Source of the DNA: Gordionus sp. m RMFG-2023
Taxonomy: Eukaryota > Nematomorpha > Gordioida > Chordodea > Parachordodidae
Direction of reading: 5' to 3'
DNA length: 64,000 nt
Assembly (NCBI RefSeq): GCF_954871325.1
Contig: NC_088775.1
Coordinates: 39,967,561 to 40,031,560 of the forward strand
A program made the position numbers and the translations under genes. Below are positions 1-12,879 of this stretch, piece after piece; position 1 is the first letter of the stretch; the number at the start of each line of letters is the position of its first letter. The notes under the pieces were generated by a model. The model made no database searches. It saw only the letters and a program-made list of their open reading frames with translations, and was not told the origin of the DNA.

Positions 1-394
1 GAAAAATTTATTTATTTTTAACGACAAGTAAAAATATAAAAAATTAGTTTTTTTTAAATTAGAAAAATGTTAAAGAAATGAATCGGTGTTTGGGAAAAAA
101 TAATAAAGAAATCAATTTGTATTTTTAGCAACTGTGATTTATAGATTAAATTCGCTAATTAATTTTGCTAATCAGTTTATTTTTAATAATTTTAAGAAAA
201 GATAAAAACAGCTGACTTACTTTTATTAATTTTTCCAGTGTTAAACATATGCTCAAAATTCAAAGACTTTGATCAAAAATCTAATAGAGAATGCTCAAAT
301 TCATTTGATACCCAATATAACTAGTTAATTTTTTGTTATTTATATTGCTTAAAAATTTTTTAAAAATCTTTGAAATTTTCTGGTTAATGACAAT

Positions 395-475
395 TTTATA
401 ACATTCTTGGTCTTGATGGGTATGACTTAGTATGGGGGGGGGGAATGGAGGGTAGGCCGGGTAATTATGTGATTT
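395..475 (-). repeat. Family A minisatellite fragment
   Basis: The stretch reading cattcttggtcttgatggg, then tatgacttagt and a G run, matches one unit of the minisatellite seen at 18.0-18.6, 22.4-22.6, 23.3-24.0 and 59.4-60.4 kb, in the inverted orientation. It lies in PMPCA intron sequence. Confidence 0.6.
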
Positions 476-1395
476 TCGATTTTTTCCTTAATAATTTTCC
501 TGCACTCTTTTAATCCTGCTTTTTTGTTCGCATGCTAGTCGGATTTTTTAATTATTTTTAATTTACATTGAAATATTAAAAAAATTATTAAAATTTTTTA
601 TCCTGCGAATATCTCAGGGGAATAAGGTTTACAAAGTTATATAATCGAATTTTATGATATATTATACATTAAAATATTTTTAATCAATAAAAAAATGAAT
701 TTTAACATATTAAAACTATTATATAGAGCGCCATCTATTTTTTTAAAGTATAAAAATCGCAATATTTTTTTAAATAAATATCCAGCCATGCTAATTGTTG
801 AAGAAATTATTAAAAAAATAGTAAAAGGATAATATTTCTTAAAAAAATAGTAAAAGGATAATATTTCTTAAAAAAATTAAAAATTGGAGATCATATTCAT
901 TTCGAAATATAATTTTGATGTTTTTGCCATAATTATCAATTATTAACTTAGCTATTGATATTAGATTCAATATTTGATCATATTTAATTTTAAATTAAAA
1001 ACTAATTATTTAACATCAGTAAAAAGCAAAAAAAGACGTTTTTTGGACCTTTAACCCCGATTATCTCCGCTAATATAATTGCTAATGCGCTAAAATTTCG
1101 TTTATGATCTAATGGGAACATATATAACCAGTCTAAAGCTTTTTATTGAAATTGAAAGGGTTCGGCCGAAAATCTTGATTTTTTTGCTCATTTGACATGG
1201 AATGACCCAATAATGGAGACAAGGGAATATCCTGATTTTATAAAAGTTAAAAATTTATTTAGAAATTTTTTATTAAACGAATCTAAATATCGGATTAGTT
1301 AAAAAATTGGTGCAGCCGTAGTTGCATCTATATTCGTTATAGAAATTAACCTTTTTAGGGATGGGTATATCTTATATATTATCTTTAAAAAATAG

Positions 1396-3346
1396 GCATT
1401 GAACATGACGCGCTACTTGAAGTGGTACACAAAACCTTTCTCAGGAAAATTCCAACCTGGGAAGGTTGTAAAGAGCTGACAGGAGTTAAAATTCCTGGAT
1501 TCGATGGCTCAGTCGCTCAATATACTGGCGGAATCAGGAAGGTTTCAAAAAATTTTATACATATCGGCATCCCCCTCCATTACATATAATAAGTGTATTT
1601 CTACTTTTTTAATAATATAATTAACTTACCAATTTAACTCATTTAGTAAAATATTAAAAATAGAAAGAAAAGGACATGTCTGACATCAGTTTGGGACCAA
1701 ATCCATTGCCCGAACTTGCCCACTGCGTGATAGGTTTGGAAGGTGTGGCACACTCTGACCCCACATTCGTGCCTGCTTGCGTCCTGAATGCCATGATGGG
1801 AGGGGGTGGCTCTTTCTCGGCTGGAGGTCCTGGTAAGGGTATGTACTCGCGTCTCTATCTCAACGTGCTTAACATGTAAGAATTATTTATAGGGAGCTAA
1901 AAATTTTAGATTAAGAGTGTATAATTTAAGTAGAGCAAATATATTTAATTTGTTAAATTAAATATCTTAATTTGATGTGCAATAACCATATATATTTTTT
2001 CAAATTGTAAGTCACCACTGGATATTTAACGCCACGGCTTACAATCATTCTTATTCAGACACAGGCCTTTTTTGCGTGCATGCATCGGCCCACCCATCCC
2101 AGCTTGCTGAACTCGCTGAAGTAGTATTGAAGGAGCTTACAAATATGACCAAAAGCGTATCTCAGGTAATTTAAAAATTGAGAAAAAAATAACCAGTATA
2201 AAATTAGTAAAGCTCTGCCGATCCATAGATTTATCTTTATCCAAGGTGATATGTTATACAAATCGTTATTGTGTGACTTCTAGTTAAGCTATAAAGTTCC
2301 GATATTATTTATAACTATGACTTATAACATTTTTGGGTAAAAAACAGTTACTTGCGAAAATATATTACGCTAGGAATGCTTTTTATAAGATAAAGATAAG
2401 ATATTGTTATTCCGTCAATATCTTTACCCCGGTCTCCCCTAATTTGACAATAACTTGAATTTTTGTTTTGTTTTCTACAGCCCTAATGAATAATTACAGC
2501 ATAAAAGAACCGATAAAATTGAATTACATTTTTCTTATATTTTTGAAACTTACACTCATTAAAACGAAACATTTGAAAAGACGGAACTTGAACGATCTAA
2601 AAAACAGTTGCAATCCATGCTTATGATGAACTTGGAGTCAAGGCCCGTCGTTTTTGAGGACATTGGTCGTCAGGTGTTAGCAAATGGTTCCAGAAAATTG
2701 CCGCAACAATTGCTCAACGAGATAAGTAAGTGGTCTATTGCCTTTTCATTTGATAGCTTTTTCACCTAAGGAGCGTCATCATTCACATTAGCCCGAATTT
2801 GCGGCGAAATATACAAAATATGCTCTATTTTTTGTATTCCTCGCCACAAATTCGCGTTAACCGTGAATGATGAATCAACAAGCGCTAATAATTGATCAAA
2901 CGTGAATTTATTAATGATAAGTATTCCGCTATTTAGATTAGCGTATGGGTGCTTTAATTAATAAATTAGTGGTTGGGCACTTGTTGGCAATCATTGGCGT
3001 TTGTTGGCATATTAGTGCTTGAATTATATTTAATAAACGAATTATTTAAATCGAATACCAATAGTAAATTATATTCATTTAATCAAATCGAATATGAATA
3101 ATGCACTATTTGATTCATATCCATTTTTGAATAGGCAAAATATATATCTCTTTTTATATAATGACAGGTAAAGTAAGTGAGGAAGATATAGTAGTTGTAG
3201 CACAAAAGTTTTTGGCCTCCAAACCTTCTGTGGCTGCCCTTGGTACCCTCAAACAGTTACCGTCTTACGAACAAATTCAACACGCGCTACTCGATAAAAA
3301 TGGAAAAATTTCGCAAAATAGCCGTTACGGATCTATATTTGCTTAA
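1396..3346 (+). CDS. PMPCA: Mitochondrial processing peptidase alpha subunit, 3' exons
   Basis: Five exons: 1396-1541, 1664-1875, 2012-2165, 2581-2725 and 3168-3346 (TAA). All junctions are AG/GT and the phases chain without error. MPP cleaves presequences from imported precursors in the mitochondrial matrix; the alpha subunit binds substrate and carries no zinc site. The second exon has the diagnostic glycine-rich loop [20 protein letters not shown]. Later exons carry [18 protein letters not shown], then [20 protein letters not shown], and a C-terminal [18 protein letters not shown], in the order found in animal alpha-MPP. The first exon seen opens at [10 protein letters not shown], in the middle of the N-terminal half, so the presequence and roughly the first half of the protein are missing from the window or unrecognised between 1 and 1390. 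The gene looks intact. The intron before the first exon holds a family A satellite scrap at 395-470. Identification is firm. Confidence 0.95.
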
Positions 3347-6300
3347 AATATTTAACAAAATTTTATATACATTTTTTTTTGTAAGAAAGTTATGCTATCA
3401 TGTATTCATTCTTTTTGTAATATTTGTTACATTAATTAAGAAGTTTTCGCTACACTTATAGACGATCTTTCTTTGATAAAATATTACCTCGAAATCATTA
3501 AATATTGTGTCTAAAGTATCTGCATTGCACCAAATGATAATTTTTTTTGTAATTTTACTAATTGTTTGATATAATGTGTTTTATTATTAAAATTGTTCTT
3601 ACTAAATCGTTACATTTCCTATATTATGTAATAATATATGGCATCTTATGACATTAACTTCAATCACTTGTCTAGATTAATATCTGCAATTTTTTATACA
3701 TAATTTTTTTGATTGTTGGTCCTTTCTTTTTATAATATTTTTATCCATTATTTTCAATCTTGTTGGAAATCGAAAAAGCTATAATTCGTTGTTGAATATT
3801 TTGTTGAATATTTTTTTATTATTATATTACCATAAATAAATAAAAATTAAAAATGTAAATAAAATTTGTTAAGATTTGAGATTTAAATTAAATAAAGTTT
3901 AATTTAACCTTAAAAACATTTTATGAATTTTGTATAATGATGTAGTCGTGGATCTAATTTAGAAAATGTTCAAAAATAATTCACTCATTTAACAAGAATG
4001 GAGGTAAAAGAAAGAAAGAAACCTAGGGATATTTTAAAATTAATTTTTTAACATGAATAGATTACAATATAACTAATAAGAATTTTGACACTTTATAACT
4101 GTTTAATTTTTCTATATTATATATAACGAGGCTTTAAAAGGGTTTATCTTTTACATAAGTAAGTTATTAATACAAAAAAAGGATCGTTATCCAGAGATTT
4201 CATTAAAGATTAATATAGCTAGCTTTTAAATTACCCATGATATTCGGGTGCAAAAATATGCTATTTTATAAAACTTCTTTCGAATATTAAATAATTTTTT
4301 ATTGAAAATTAATTTGATATTAAGTCAATTCTTAATAATTTGAATAAAACTAAATACAAATTTGAATTATACTGGTCATTTTATATTTTAAAAACACAAC
4401 GTCCTTCAGTTTTTTTAAAAAATTCTATTGCTTGATTACCCAATGTTGCCTTTAATAATTTGCTTGGCAAACGAATTTGCAAATAATATGCCGAAAATAA
4501 ATGCATAACAATCCTTTATACTTTTATAAAGTAGCACGCTAAATATACACCTCTTTATCCAAAAAAGTAGTTTTTCTACTTTCGTAAAAAGGTAGCGCAT
4601 TGCTCAATTTTTTTAAATTTAACGTCGCTACTTATATAGCTAAGCTACTTTAAAAAAGTATACCTAATCTTTTTTACTTAATATTTAATAAATAAAATAT
4701 TGCAGTTCCAATTAAATATCTTTTACACAAGATAAAGGTTTTATTAAATGCATATTATTTTATTAATATATCAATTTTGTATTAGCTTTTAAGAAAAGAT
4801 ATATCTGGGTTTTTTTCAAGCAAAGAACCCATTTCCCCTAAAATTTTCCCTAAGCTAATATTCTCATTGAATTGGATAAAGATATACAACCTCGTCGAAA
4901 ATATCTTCAAAAAAATTAAATACAACATGTTCTAATTTTGTTATGAGACTGACGATGAAATATATAACACTTTAGCCAGTTTGAATGAATACAATGCAAG
5001 TGAGGTTCAAAGGATTTGCACAAATTTAATTTTTTTAAAATATATCCGATCAAATATTATAAAAATAAATTATATTCATTATTTTAGAATATTAATTTAA
5101 ATATTTCTAAAAGAGCATTTAACTATTTAAACCCCCAAAAAGAGACGTGGTTATTAATTAACTACTTTTTCTTATCGTGCTATTTTCAATATCTACCTTA
5201 ACAGCATTGATAAATAACGCTATATGTTAAAATTTCAATTGTAATAGAGGGTATTCTAATGTAAATGGATTTATAAGTAATATTACGTGTGCTGAATAAA
5301 TAAATTGTAAAATTTATCGTTTAAATTTTATCAACACTCGTGATATTATCACAATAAATTAATTACAGTGTTGTGTAGATTTAATTTAAAACATTTCCAT
5401 ATTTTTTAATTCTAGTAAATAAAATATAAGAATATATAAATATTATTTTAACAATTTTTTGCAAGTCAAATAATTTTATTTTCAAATAAATTATAAAATA
5501 TAGAAATGTTTTTAATTAAATCTGGTCAACACTATATATTGATATGTCATTGCTTAACCCTTTTTGGCATGATAATATGAATTGGAAACCATAATAAAAT
5601 ATTAAATTTAAACTTAATGCTTAGATCATTTTTGAAACTTCCAAAAATTAAAATTAAATATATTTTTAAACTTTCTAATAAATTTTTTATATTTATTTAT
5701 TTTCGCCATTTTTTAAACTAAAATTATAAAACAAAAACTCTGGAAGACGATAACGTTTTATCAATAAATGCAGAAAATAGTGAAACGGATTCATTCAATA
5801 ATATTTCCGTTTCCATCCTACCAGAAATTCTCTTCTAAATGAGGTGGATGTTTGAACATAAAAGTTCTAAAAATGGATAGATTTTTAACTTGTGGTATCG
5901 TCTGATTAACTGAGCAGAAATAAAAGATTTTCTACCATAACATTTCACTTTTTACATTCCACAATATCAATTTGGTGATCACAGTTGACGCGGAGAAAGC
6001 TTTATAAAATATAGGACTTAAAATTATATCTCAAAGCTCATTTCAAAAGTGTCAGTCTTTAATAAACATAATATATCTGCAAATATTAATGATAATGTAA
6101 TTAAAAAATTGGGAAGATAATTGATATGTCTAAATACCACATGATGGAATTCATATTATGATATGAATACATGATATTCTTAAAAAAAATATTAAGCCAA
6201 AAACCATAAAATATGAATAACTTATGTAATAATATAAGATTGATACGCATTAACTCTCAGGAACGTAAATTTATTAGAGAATATAACCAAATATTAATAC

Positions 6301-8229
6301 AATATTTTTCGAAATGAATAAATTTTAGGTTATGAAGTTTTTGGCAAAAAATTGAAGATCCTTGAAGGTGAGGGTTTTCTAACTTCAATTATTTCTAGAC
6401 TCACTTCAAAAGTTAATGATTTAGAAGATTTAGAATTTTGCTAAACTCTTGGGGTCTCTTGTATGCGGCATTGGCAAAATGTTTAAAATAAATTAAATAT
6501 TCTTGGATAATTTTAGATTTTCATCAGTGTATAAAGATAAATCATTTCTGCTATTATCTATTCCAAATACAAATTGAATTGGTAATGGGTAAACAGGCAG
6601 GATAAAAAATAGAAAATTAAAAAAATATAAAAATTAATTTTATAAAAAAAAATTTCTAACACAAAAATATATACAATTTCCCAAAATACCACCCAACGAA
6701 TTTTTTTTGGATTCAATCAAATTTATTTTCAGAAAGATAATATAGTAGGCAAAAATTTTTTTAACAAACAATAACAATAAATTTTTGTTAGTTATAAATA
6801 AGCAATAACGATTTAAAAAACATTTTATCCCGCTAGCGTTCATATTGATAATTTGTTTAGTATTGTTAAACGGGTTTTAGGCGCAAAACCTTGCTTATAT
6901 TTAAATTTAGAAAATTTACTACAGTATAGCAAATAAATTATTATAAATTTTTTTGAGACATCATTTTCTCTGATTCAAAATTTATATCGATAAAAAAAAT
7001 ATGATTTTGTTTTGTGCCCTTTATATTATATAAATTATTTTTCTTATTTGGAGCAGAAATACGCTCCTTTTAAGCAGGCAGGAGCTAGGTCCTTTTGAAA
7101 TGACAGGAGCAGAGAAGGAAATTAACCCCTTTTAAAATGGAGCGTTAACAACTTTGCTAGGGTTAGATATGTTTTACCTAGACATGGATTGCGGCAATGT
7201 GTCGAGGTTAGCATATATGGAATGACTAGGGCTATTTATATTTTACTTTAACTAATAATGAGAGACCTGATGTGCGCTAGGGTTAGTATACACGAAATAC
7301 GAGATGCTACAATTCGATATATCTTATCTAAAATATTTTTTTATCCAAAACATTTCTTTTTTTTGTTGAAAAAAAAAATTAAATTAATATTTTAAGTTGG
7401 TCCTCGTTGTCCACGGTATTTTGTCTATAGAAGAAAATAAAATTCCTGCTCCCGTAAAAATTTATATCAAGTAAAATTTATTTTGTAATACTTAGTATTC
7501 CAAGTCTAACAAGGTTTAATAATTAATTTAATATTTATGTAATATAATTTAACTATTTATTTAAGTTTAACACATTTTATGCTTTTCGATAGAATGAATA
7601 TCATATTCTTTTAAAATCTATTCTCTAGACTAGGTTCACAAATCGTCTGAACCCCCCCCCCCCTGAAATTTTATCGCTAATCTAAAATACCTCATGGTTT
7701 TCCTATAAAAGGGTGGGAAAGCGGAAAAATCTTAAATTGGGATTTTTCCTGCTTATTACAAGTATCAATATCGACATTGTCCTCTAGATGTCAACAAAAT
7801 TAATAAATATTCCGATATACCTGATAATAATTTTGTAACTCGGTTATAACTAACAACCTTGGCCACTATCCGAAGGATCTGCTAGCTCTTCGTTCTATAT
7901 GAATATAAATTAAGCTCTTTATAGGAAATCCCCTTGAGTTTTATCAGTTAAAACAAAGAATCCAAATTGAAATTCTCAGAGGGAATCTGTCATTCTAATA
8001 CTTTCCTCCTTTATCTTTTGTATTCCTTCACTATTTTTTTTTAATATTTGTTATTTACATATTTTTTTAAAATTATTGTATGTTTACTCATAGATAATAA
8101 AGATTTATAAAATATAAATATACTTTAATTTTTTATAAAAAAGAGGTCTAATTTGTTACAAATAAATTGGGAAATATCCAAAGTTTATACTTATATTTGT
8201 ATCGACGATACTTAATTTTCAAAAGGAGA
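3347..8229. other. Intergenic AT-rich stretch
   Basis: No convincing gene was seen. It begins with the PMPCA 3' flank; candidate AATAAA signals near 3835 and 3890 are unremarkable in such AT-rich DNA. The stretch 4490-4730 is an interspersed repeat listed separately. The stretch 7040-7460 has GGAGC/GCTCC-rich ends and may be a decayed MITE. A C run lies near 7655. Open frames here are short and of low complexity. Confidence 0.5.
4490..4730. repeat. Interspersed repeat E, copy 1
   Basis: Contains tagcacgctaaatata, several short CTACTTT/AAAGTAG inverted motifs, and ends in aatattgcagttccaatta. The same arrangement returns at 38420-38620, and the gcacgctaa portion recurs near 16095 and 18000. 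Probably a non-autonomous element; no clear target duplication was seen. Confidence 0.45.
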
Positions 8230-8789
8230 CCGATAATTTTAGGGTTTGACTAAACTGCAAATGCTAAGGTAAACTGCAAATGCCAAAGTAAAATGCAAAG
8301 GCTTAGGTAAAAATTTTTGTTATATATTCTATTAATTGGAGTAATATTCATTTTCTTATGATATGTATAACTTATAAAAATTATATTATTAGATATAATC
8401 AATAAAAAATGAATAGATATTAATAGTTGTATTACCTTTTATCTCATAATAAATAGTTTAAATCCTTTAATATACATAAATTAAAAATAATTATAATTAC
8501 ATTTTAAATTTCATTAATATTAAGTCCGCAAGTTGACGTATTATTATTTTAAGAAAAAAAATTAAAAATTTTCTTTGTTTTAGTATTTTTTTTTAATGGT
8601 AAATTCTCTCTTTATTTCAATAGTTGCTGATATAATATATTATCAAAAGTTTATAGCAAATAATAAATTTTTTATATGGTAAAATTAATAAAGGTAAAAA
8701 AATATAAAAATATAATTTGCGAAAGGGTAAGGGATAAAAGAATGGAAACTAGGAAAGAGAAAGGAGAGAGAGAGCATAGGCATAGGAGA

Positions 8790-9475
8790 TTATTCGATGG
8801 AAGAGATGAAACTTAGGTAGTTAGAGCGAATGATGGCTGTAGCAAGTCTTTGTCGTAAAAAAAGGGACTCTTTAGGCTGATCGGTTTTTTCCCGAATCCG
8901 TTTGCCTAATTCTTTAAAAAAACTTAGAGCTTTGCTACCGAAGGTGGTAAGAGTAGAGCAGGCGATAGGTATGAATAAGAAAGAGGGGTCTATGGAACTA
9001 TATTTGATAGTTTTACGAGTTTCTGCTAGAGCGAGGGCATCGACGTTGGGGTTGGATGGTGCATTTGGGTCAATGCAGGTGAAGTCCCAGACTAGTAGCT
9101 GTCCCCTTGACCAAGGAATCAAGGACATTCCATCAGGACGTTTTCCGTCGGATCTAAAAATGCCGGTCGGTTCAAGTCTTGATGGAATGCCTGCGGATTT
9201 GAGAGCGCGCAATATGATGTCATTGCAATTGGTGTGCCGTGGAAAACGGCCTCGGCAAAAGCGGCAATGGAGGCAATGTCTGCCCTTGCGATCGACGCTG
9301 GTTTCGCAATGTTTGCATTGGTACGGTAGAACAATTTCGCAATTGAGCCGTAATCCAATAGCAAATCTTAGCTCGTCAGCGGTCAGCAATAAGTCGAGGT
9401 TGTTGGAGGGTATAGTTTCCAGAAACTCGTAACCCGATCCTTGGTTTAATTGGTAAAGACTGTGAGATCGTCGTC
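8790..9475 (-). CDS. LINE zinc knuckle plus restriction-like endonuclease domain
   Basis: This is the C-terminal half of the LINE product, open upstream to about 9475 and ending at the stop at 8790. It begins with a Y-E-F-L-E-T-I-P-S segment and ADELRFAIGLRL. A cysteine/histidine cluster follows (CKHC ... CLHCRFC ... RHTNC, about 9230-9330), then the PD-(D/E)XK-like core: GKRPDGMSLIPW near 9120-9145 and LLVWDFTCIDPNA near 9060-9100, and a downstream AETRKTIKY. RPDG and WDFT are the expected acidic active-site segments of restriction-like endonucleases in RLE-type LINEs, which nick the target for target-primed reverse transcription. The frame differs from that of the RT at 9446-11545. The longer + strand open frame across 8902-9432 is a shadow of this one. 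Confidence 0.8.
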
Positions 9476-11545
9476 ATGAAGGCTCGATTTTAGGTAAGCG
9501 ACGGAGCCTTCGTTGAGTGGAGTATCCCAGTCTCTCTGTAAACAGGAGGAGGGTCGAGGAGTGTTTGGGACAACGGAATTGTCCCAAATGGTCTGGGCTT
9601 CAGCTAATAATGGGTCAGGAAAGTGAGTAAGCTGGCTAATGTGTGAGTCAGATGAGAGGCGGGAGGCGATGAATCCACTGATGGAAAGAGTTAAAGGTGA
9701 GCGTAAGCCGATGCCCCCGAGCTTGCATGGAAGTGATGCTTGTAGCCATGAATTATGGTTGAAACGAAGATTAAGGATCTCTTCGGCAAGAGATTTGACG
9801 GAAGTTTCAAATGATTTTAGTGAGTCGGGAAATTTAAAGATTGAGGTGGATCGAAGAGCGTAAAGAATTTTAGGAATGTAGTAAAAGTTTTTGAGGAGAA
9901 AAAAAGCTTGATGGCGAGGGAGAAATTTAGAGATGTTTTTGAAGTGAAGTAAGCTGGATGATGCGTTAGAGAAGAAGTGATTAATGGATTGCAAGCCACC
10001 GACAGGTGAGCCGAGATGAGTGAGGGATGATAGCTCGGTTGTAAGGAAGTTATGGGTGAATGGGATGGAACAATGAAGTGGACATATTTCGGTTTTTTGT
10101 TCGTTAAGTGAAAGTCCAATTGCGGCGGAATGTGTATTAATGATGGCGAGGGCCTTGGCGACCTCGTGAGGGGAGCCGCAGAACATTCCGTCGTCGATGT
10201 ACCAAGTGTGGAGTGGAAGATTGCAGTTGGTAGAAATGTTTTTGACCATTTCGTTGATTCCAATGCAGAAAAGTATCGAGCCTAGAGGATCGCCTTGCTG
10301 GATCCCTTCAGATGATGAAAGTAAGTAGTTGTTGAATTGGAGATGAGATGGCTTGGAATAGCAGGAGTGGAAAAATTGGGAGAAGGTGGGAAATGAGTGG
10401 TATATTTGTGGAAGAAAGTGGGAACGGCGAATGGAGTTGAAGGCGTTAGAAAAATCAATTTTGACGAGGATTTCGTCACTAGGGTTGGTTTGGAGATGGA
10501 TGCGAGTAGCGTGTGTGGCTATTTCGCAACCTCCCTGGATGCCAATACCGAGTTGATGGGGTGCTAAAATTAAGGCTGCGTTGTCCTTAATTTTGGAAGC
10601 TATGAGTTTAGCAACGAGGCGACGGAATACGGTTCCGATTGCTATCGGCCGGATGTCCTTGTTCGGATTTTCGAGTGCGATTAATTTAGCGCCGAACAGG
10701 AGTGGCCTGATGGATTCGGGAACAGGTCCATGAGCAATTTTGTTGCAGAATGTTGTTAGATTCTGTAAAATAGGGACCTGGCTGACTATGAGGGGGGATG
10801 TAAGGTCCTGGAGGAAGATGGGGCGAAGCCCATCATACCCGGGCGAGGAGTCGTGATGAAAGGATAGGATACTTTTGCGCACCTCGACGGGGGTGAAATT
10901 AGTGGGAAATATGTTGGGCGGAGGAGGAGGTATGAGGTCACCTCCAGGAGGGTGCTTAAGTTTAAGTTTGTTGTAGCTCTCCTCATTACTGGTTGCAATT
11001 GAGTCGTCAGATGCTAGTAAGCGGAGAGCAGATTTGATGTTTAGATTGTTTATTTTGTTAGAAATTATCTTAGCCTTTAATTGGAGGCTGGAAAGTTTTT
11101 TAGAATTATGAGGAGAAAAAGTGGATGTGAGGGTGAGGGGGTGTATGGTTGCGTCTTTAATTTGTTGGGTTAAAGATTTGTGAATCTCAGGATTGGGAGG
11201 TTGGAGAGTCGTGAAAGAAAATGAAAAAAGTTTGAGCCAATGATCTAGAGAGGAAAAGTTATTTATTAGTGAATGAAGACAGGTAGAGAGAGCTTTGGCT
11301 ACTTGTATTCTAGAGCCTTTGGGAATTCTAGAAATAATGGGAGGTTTGTCGGATTTTAGAAAGTTAATGATGTCGACGTGAGTGGTGGGTGGGAGGGAAA
11401 TGAATGTGTCTGATGTGGTTGGTATGTGGGCGTTATTGGGTGAGGTGGAAGTATAACTGTGAGTAGAAAAAATGGAGAGGGGATTTTGGAAGGGAGGGGA
11501 AGGACGCTTTCCAGACTCAGGACAAGCACTGCCTATATTTTAAAA
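9446..11545 (-). CDS. Non-LTR (LINE) reverse transcriptase, 5'-incomplete frame
   Basis: The frame is open from about 11545 to the stop at 9446, roughly 700 codons. The N-terminal part includes a P-K-G-S-R-I-Q-V-A-K-A-L segment near 11290-11330 and LLASDDSIA near 11000, both familiar from this protein family. The RT core follows: SPGYDGLRP, then RPIAIGTVFRRLVAK, VKIDFSNAFNSIRR, GIQQGDPLGSILFC and the catalytic WYIDDGMF at 10191-10207. No ATG, GTG or TTG occurs in frame before 10882, so either the start was lost by 5' truncation or translation began upstream. Just downstream, in a different frame, lies the endonuclease (8790-9470), so one frameshift near 9446-9500 separates the two halves of what was probably a single polyprotein. 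Codons are less AT-rich than the surroundings, consistent with a recent arrival. Confidence 0.85.
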
Positions 11546-11830
11546 TCATATTATATTATTATTTAAAAAGGTGTTTGACGTGTTTCACATGTTTGACTAA
11601 AAACTGCAAATGCCAAGGTAAAATTCAAATGCTTAGGTAAAAATTTTTGATATAATTATATTAATTGGAGTAAGATTCATTTTCTTATGATATGTATAAC
11701 TTATAAAAATTATATTATTATAGATATAATCAATAAAAAATGAATAGACATTAATAGTTGTATTTTCTATTATCTCATAATAACTAGTTTAAATTTATTA
11801 ATATAATTATCTTAAAAAAAGTATTATAAT

Positions 11831-12217
11831 TAGTGATCTGTATCGGGCCTAATTTTTCAAGCCCGGCCCGGACCGGTATTTTTTTAAAAAAAGTTTTGCC
11901 GACCCGGCCCGAACCCGAAATTTATTTTAAAAAAATTTACCGGCCCTCCCAGTCCCGAATTTATTTAAATATAGAAATTAATTTTTATAATTACTTAAAA
12001 TAAAAGACATATGTTATATAGCGTTTAGTTTCAATAAATTAAATCAAAAAATTTTATTTTACATAAAAAATCAATATAAAATTGATAAATTTAGATATAT
12101 TTAATAAAATTTCCAAGGTCCGACCCGACCCGGCCAGAACCCGATTTTTTTAAATAAAATTAGGCCCGAGCCCGGCCAGAAGCCCGTACGGGCCGGGCCT
12201 AACTTTGCAGATCTCTA
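11831..12217. mobile_element. GC-rich hAT MITE, copy 1
   Basis: Ends are TAGTGATCTGTATCGGGCCT and, inverted, TAGAGATCTGCAAAGTTAGG. The body is full of GGCCCGG/CCGGGCC motifs that stand out in this AT-rich DNA. Flanks are attataat (11823-11830) and attatgat (12218-12225), an 8-bp duplication with one mismatch, as expected for hAT. It splits one arm of the 8240-12584 element and has no coding capacity. Confidence 0.8.
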
Positions 12218-12879
12218 ATTATGATAACATTTTAAATTATAATAATATAAAATCCGCTAGTTGGCGTATTATTATTTAATTTCATTAAATAATAATACGC
12301 CAACTTGCGGATTTAATATTAAGGAAATTATAAATGTAATTATAATTATCTTTAATATACTAAAGGATTTAAAGAGAATAAAGGAAATACTACTATTAAT
12401 GTCTATTCATTTATTATTGAATATATCTAAGAATATAACTTTTTAAAGTTATTTATAGAATAAGAAAATGAACCTAGCTCCAATTAAGAGATAATATACC
12501 AAAATTTTTAACTTATTTTTACCTAAGCATTTGCAGTTTTCTTTGGCATTTGCAGTTTACCTTAGCATTTGTAGTTTAGTCAATCCGATAATTTCATATG
12601 TAATATTTAAATATTCAATTTTAAAATTGTAAATACATCAATTTTTATTTCTCTTAAAAAAGCATTAAAACAAATATCTTTTCTTGAAGGATTCCCAATA
12701 GTTATTTTAAGGCCAAAAATTTTTATAAAATCAACCTTTCAAATTATTTCCTAATTTGGTGGTGTAATCAAATTTATAAGCGTGTAAATAAAAATTGGCC
12801 TAACCACCTTTAAAGAGAATATGCAAAATAATATTTAAAAAAAACAGAAATAATCTCATTTTGATCGATATGAATAAAT

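Larger units (their letters stand above)
8240..12584. mobile_element. Long-TIR composite DNA element, possibly MULE-like, with RT cargo
   Basis: The left end (from 8240) has tttgactaaactgcaaatgc and subterminal repeats of gcaaatgcyaagg. The right end (to 12584) is the inverted equivalent. The flanks carry ccgataattt at 8230-8239 and 12585-12594, a candidate 10-bp target duplication; 9-11 bp duplications with long TIRs fit Mutator-like elements, but no transposase of that kind was found here. The arm occurs three times: 8246-8552, 11588 to about 12275 (direct, split by a MITE) and about 12275-12584 (inverted). The last two together form a near-palindrome centred on tccgctagttggcgta and tacgccaacttgcgg. 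The RT-RLE reading frame lies between the first two arms. Confidence 0.6.

Noticed and set aside
5960-6060. A VITVDAEKAL-like peptide resembling a LINE RT block
   Set aside because: Only about ten residues match and no second motif lies nearby; chance similarity in AT-rich DNA is likely.
8902-9432. Plus-strand 176-codon open frame
   Set aside because: It is the shadow of the minus-strand endonuclease frame, which has clear zinc-knuckle and RPDG/WDFT motifs.
8240-12584. Penelope- or DIRS-type element, because of mixed direct and inverted terminal copies around an RT
   Set aside because: The RT and the C-terminal restriction-like endonuclease fit an RLE-type LINE. No GIY-YIG nuclease or tyrosine recombinase was seen.
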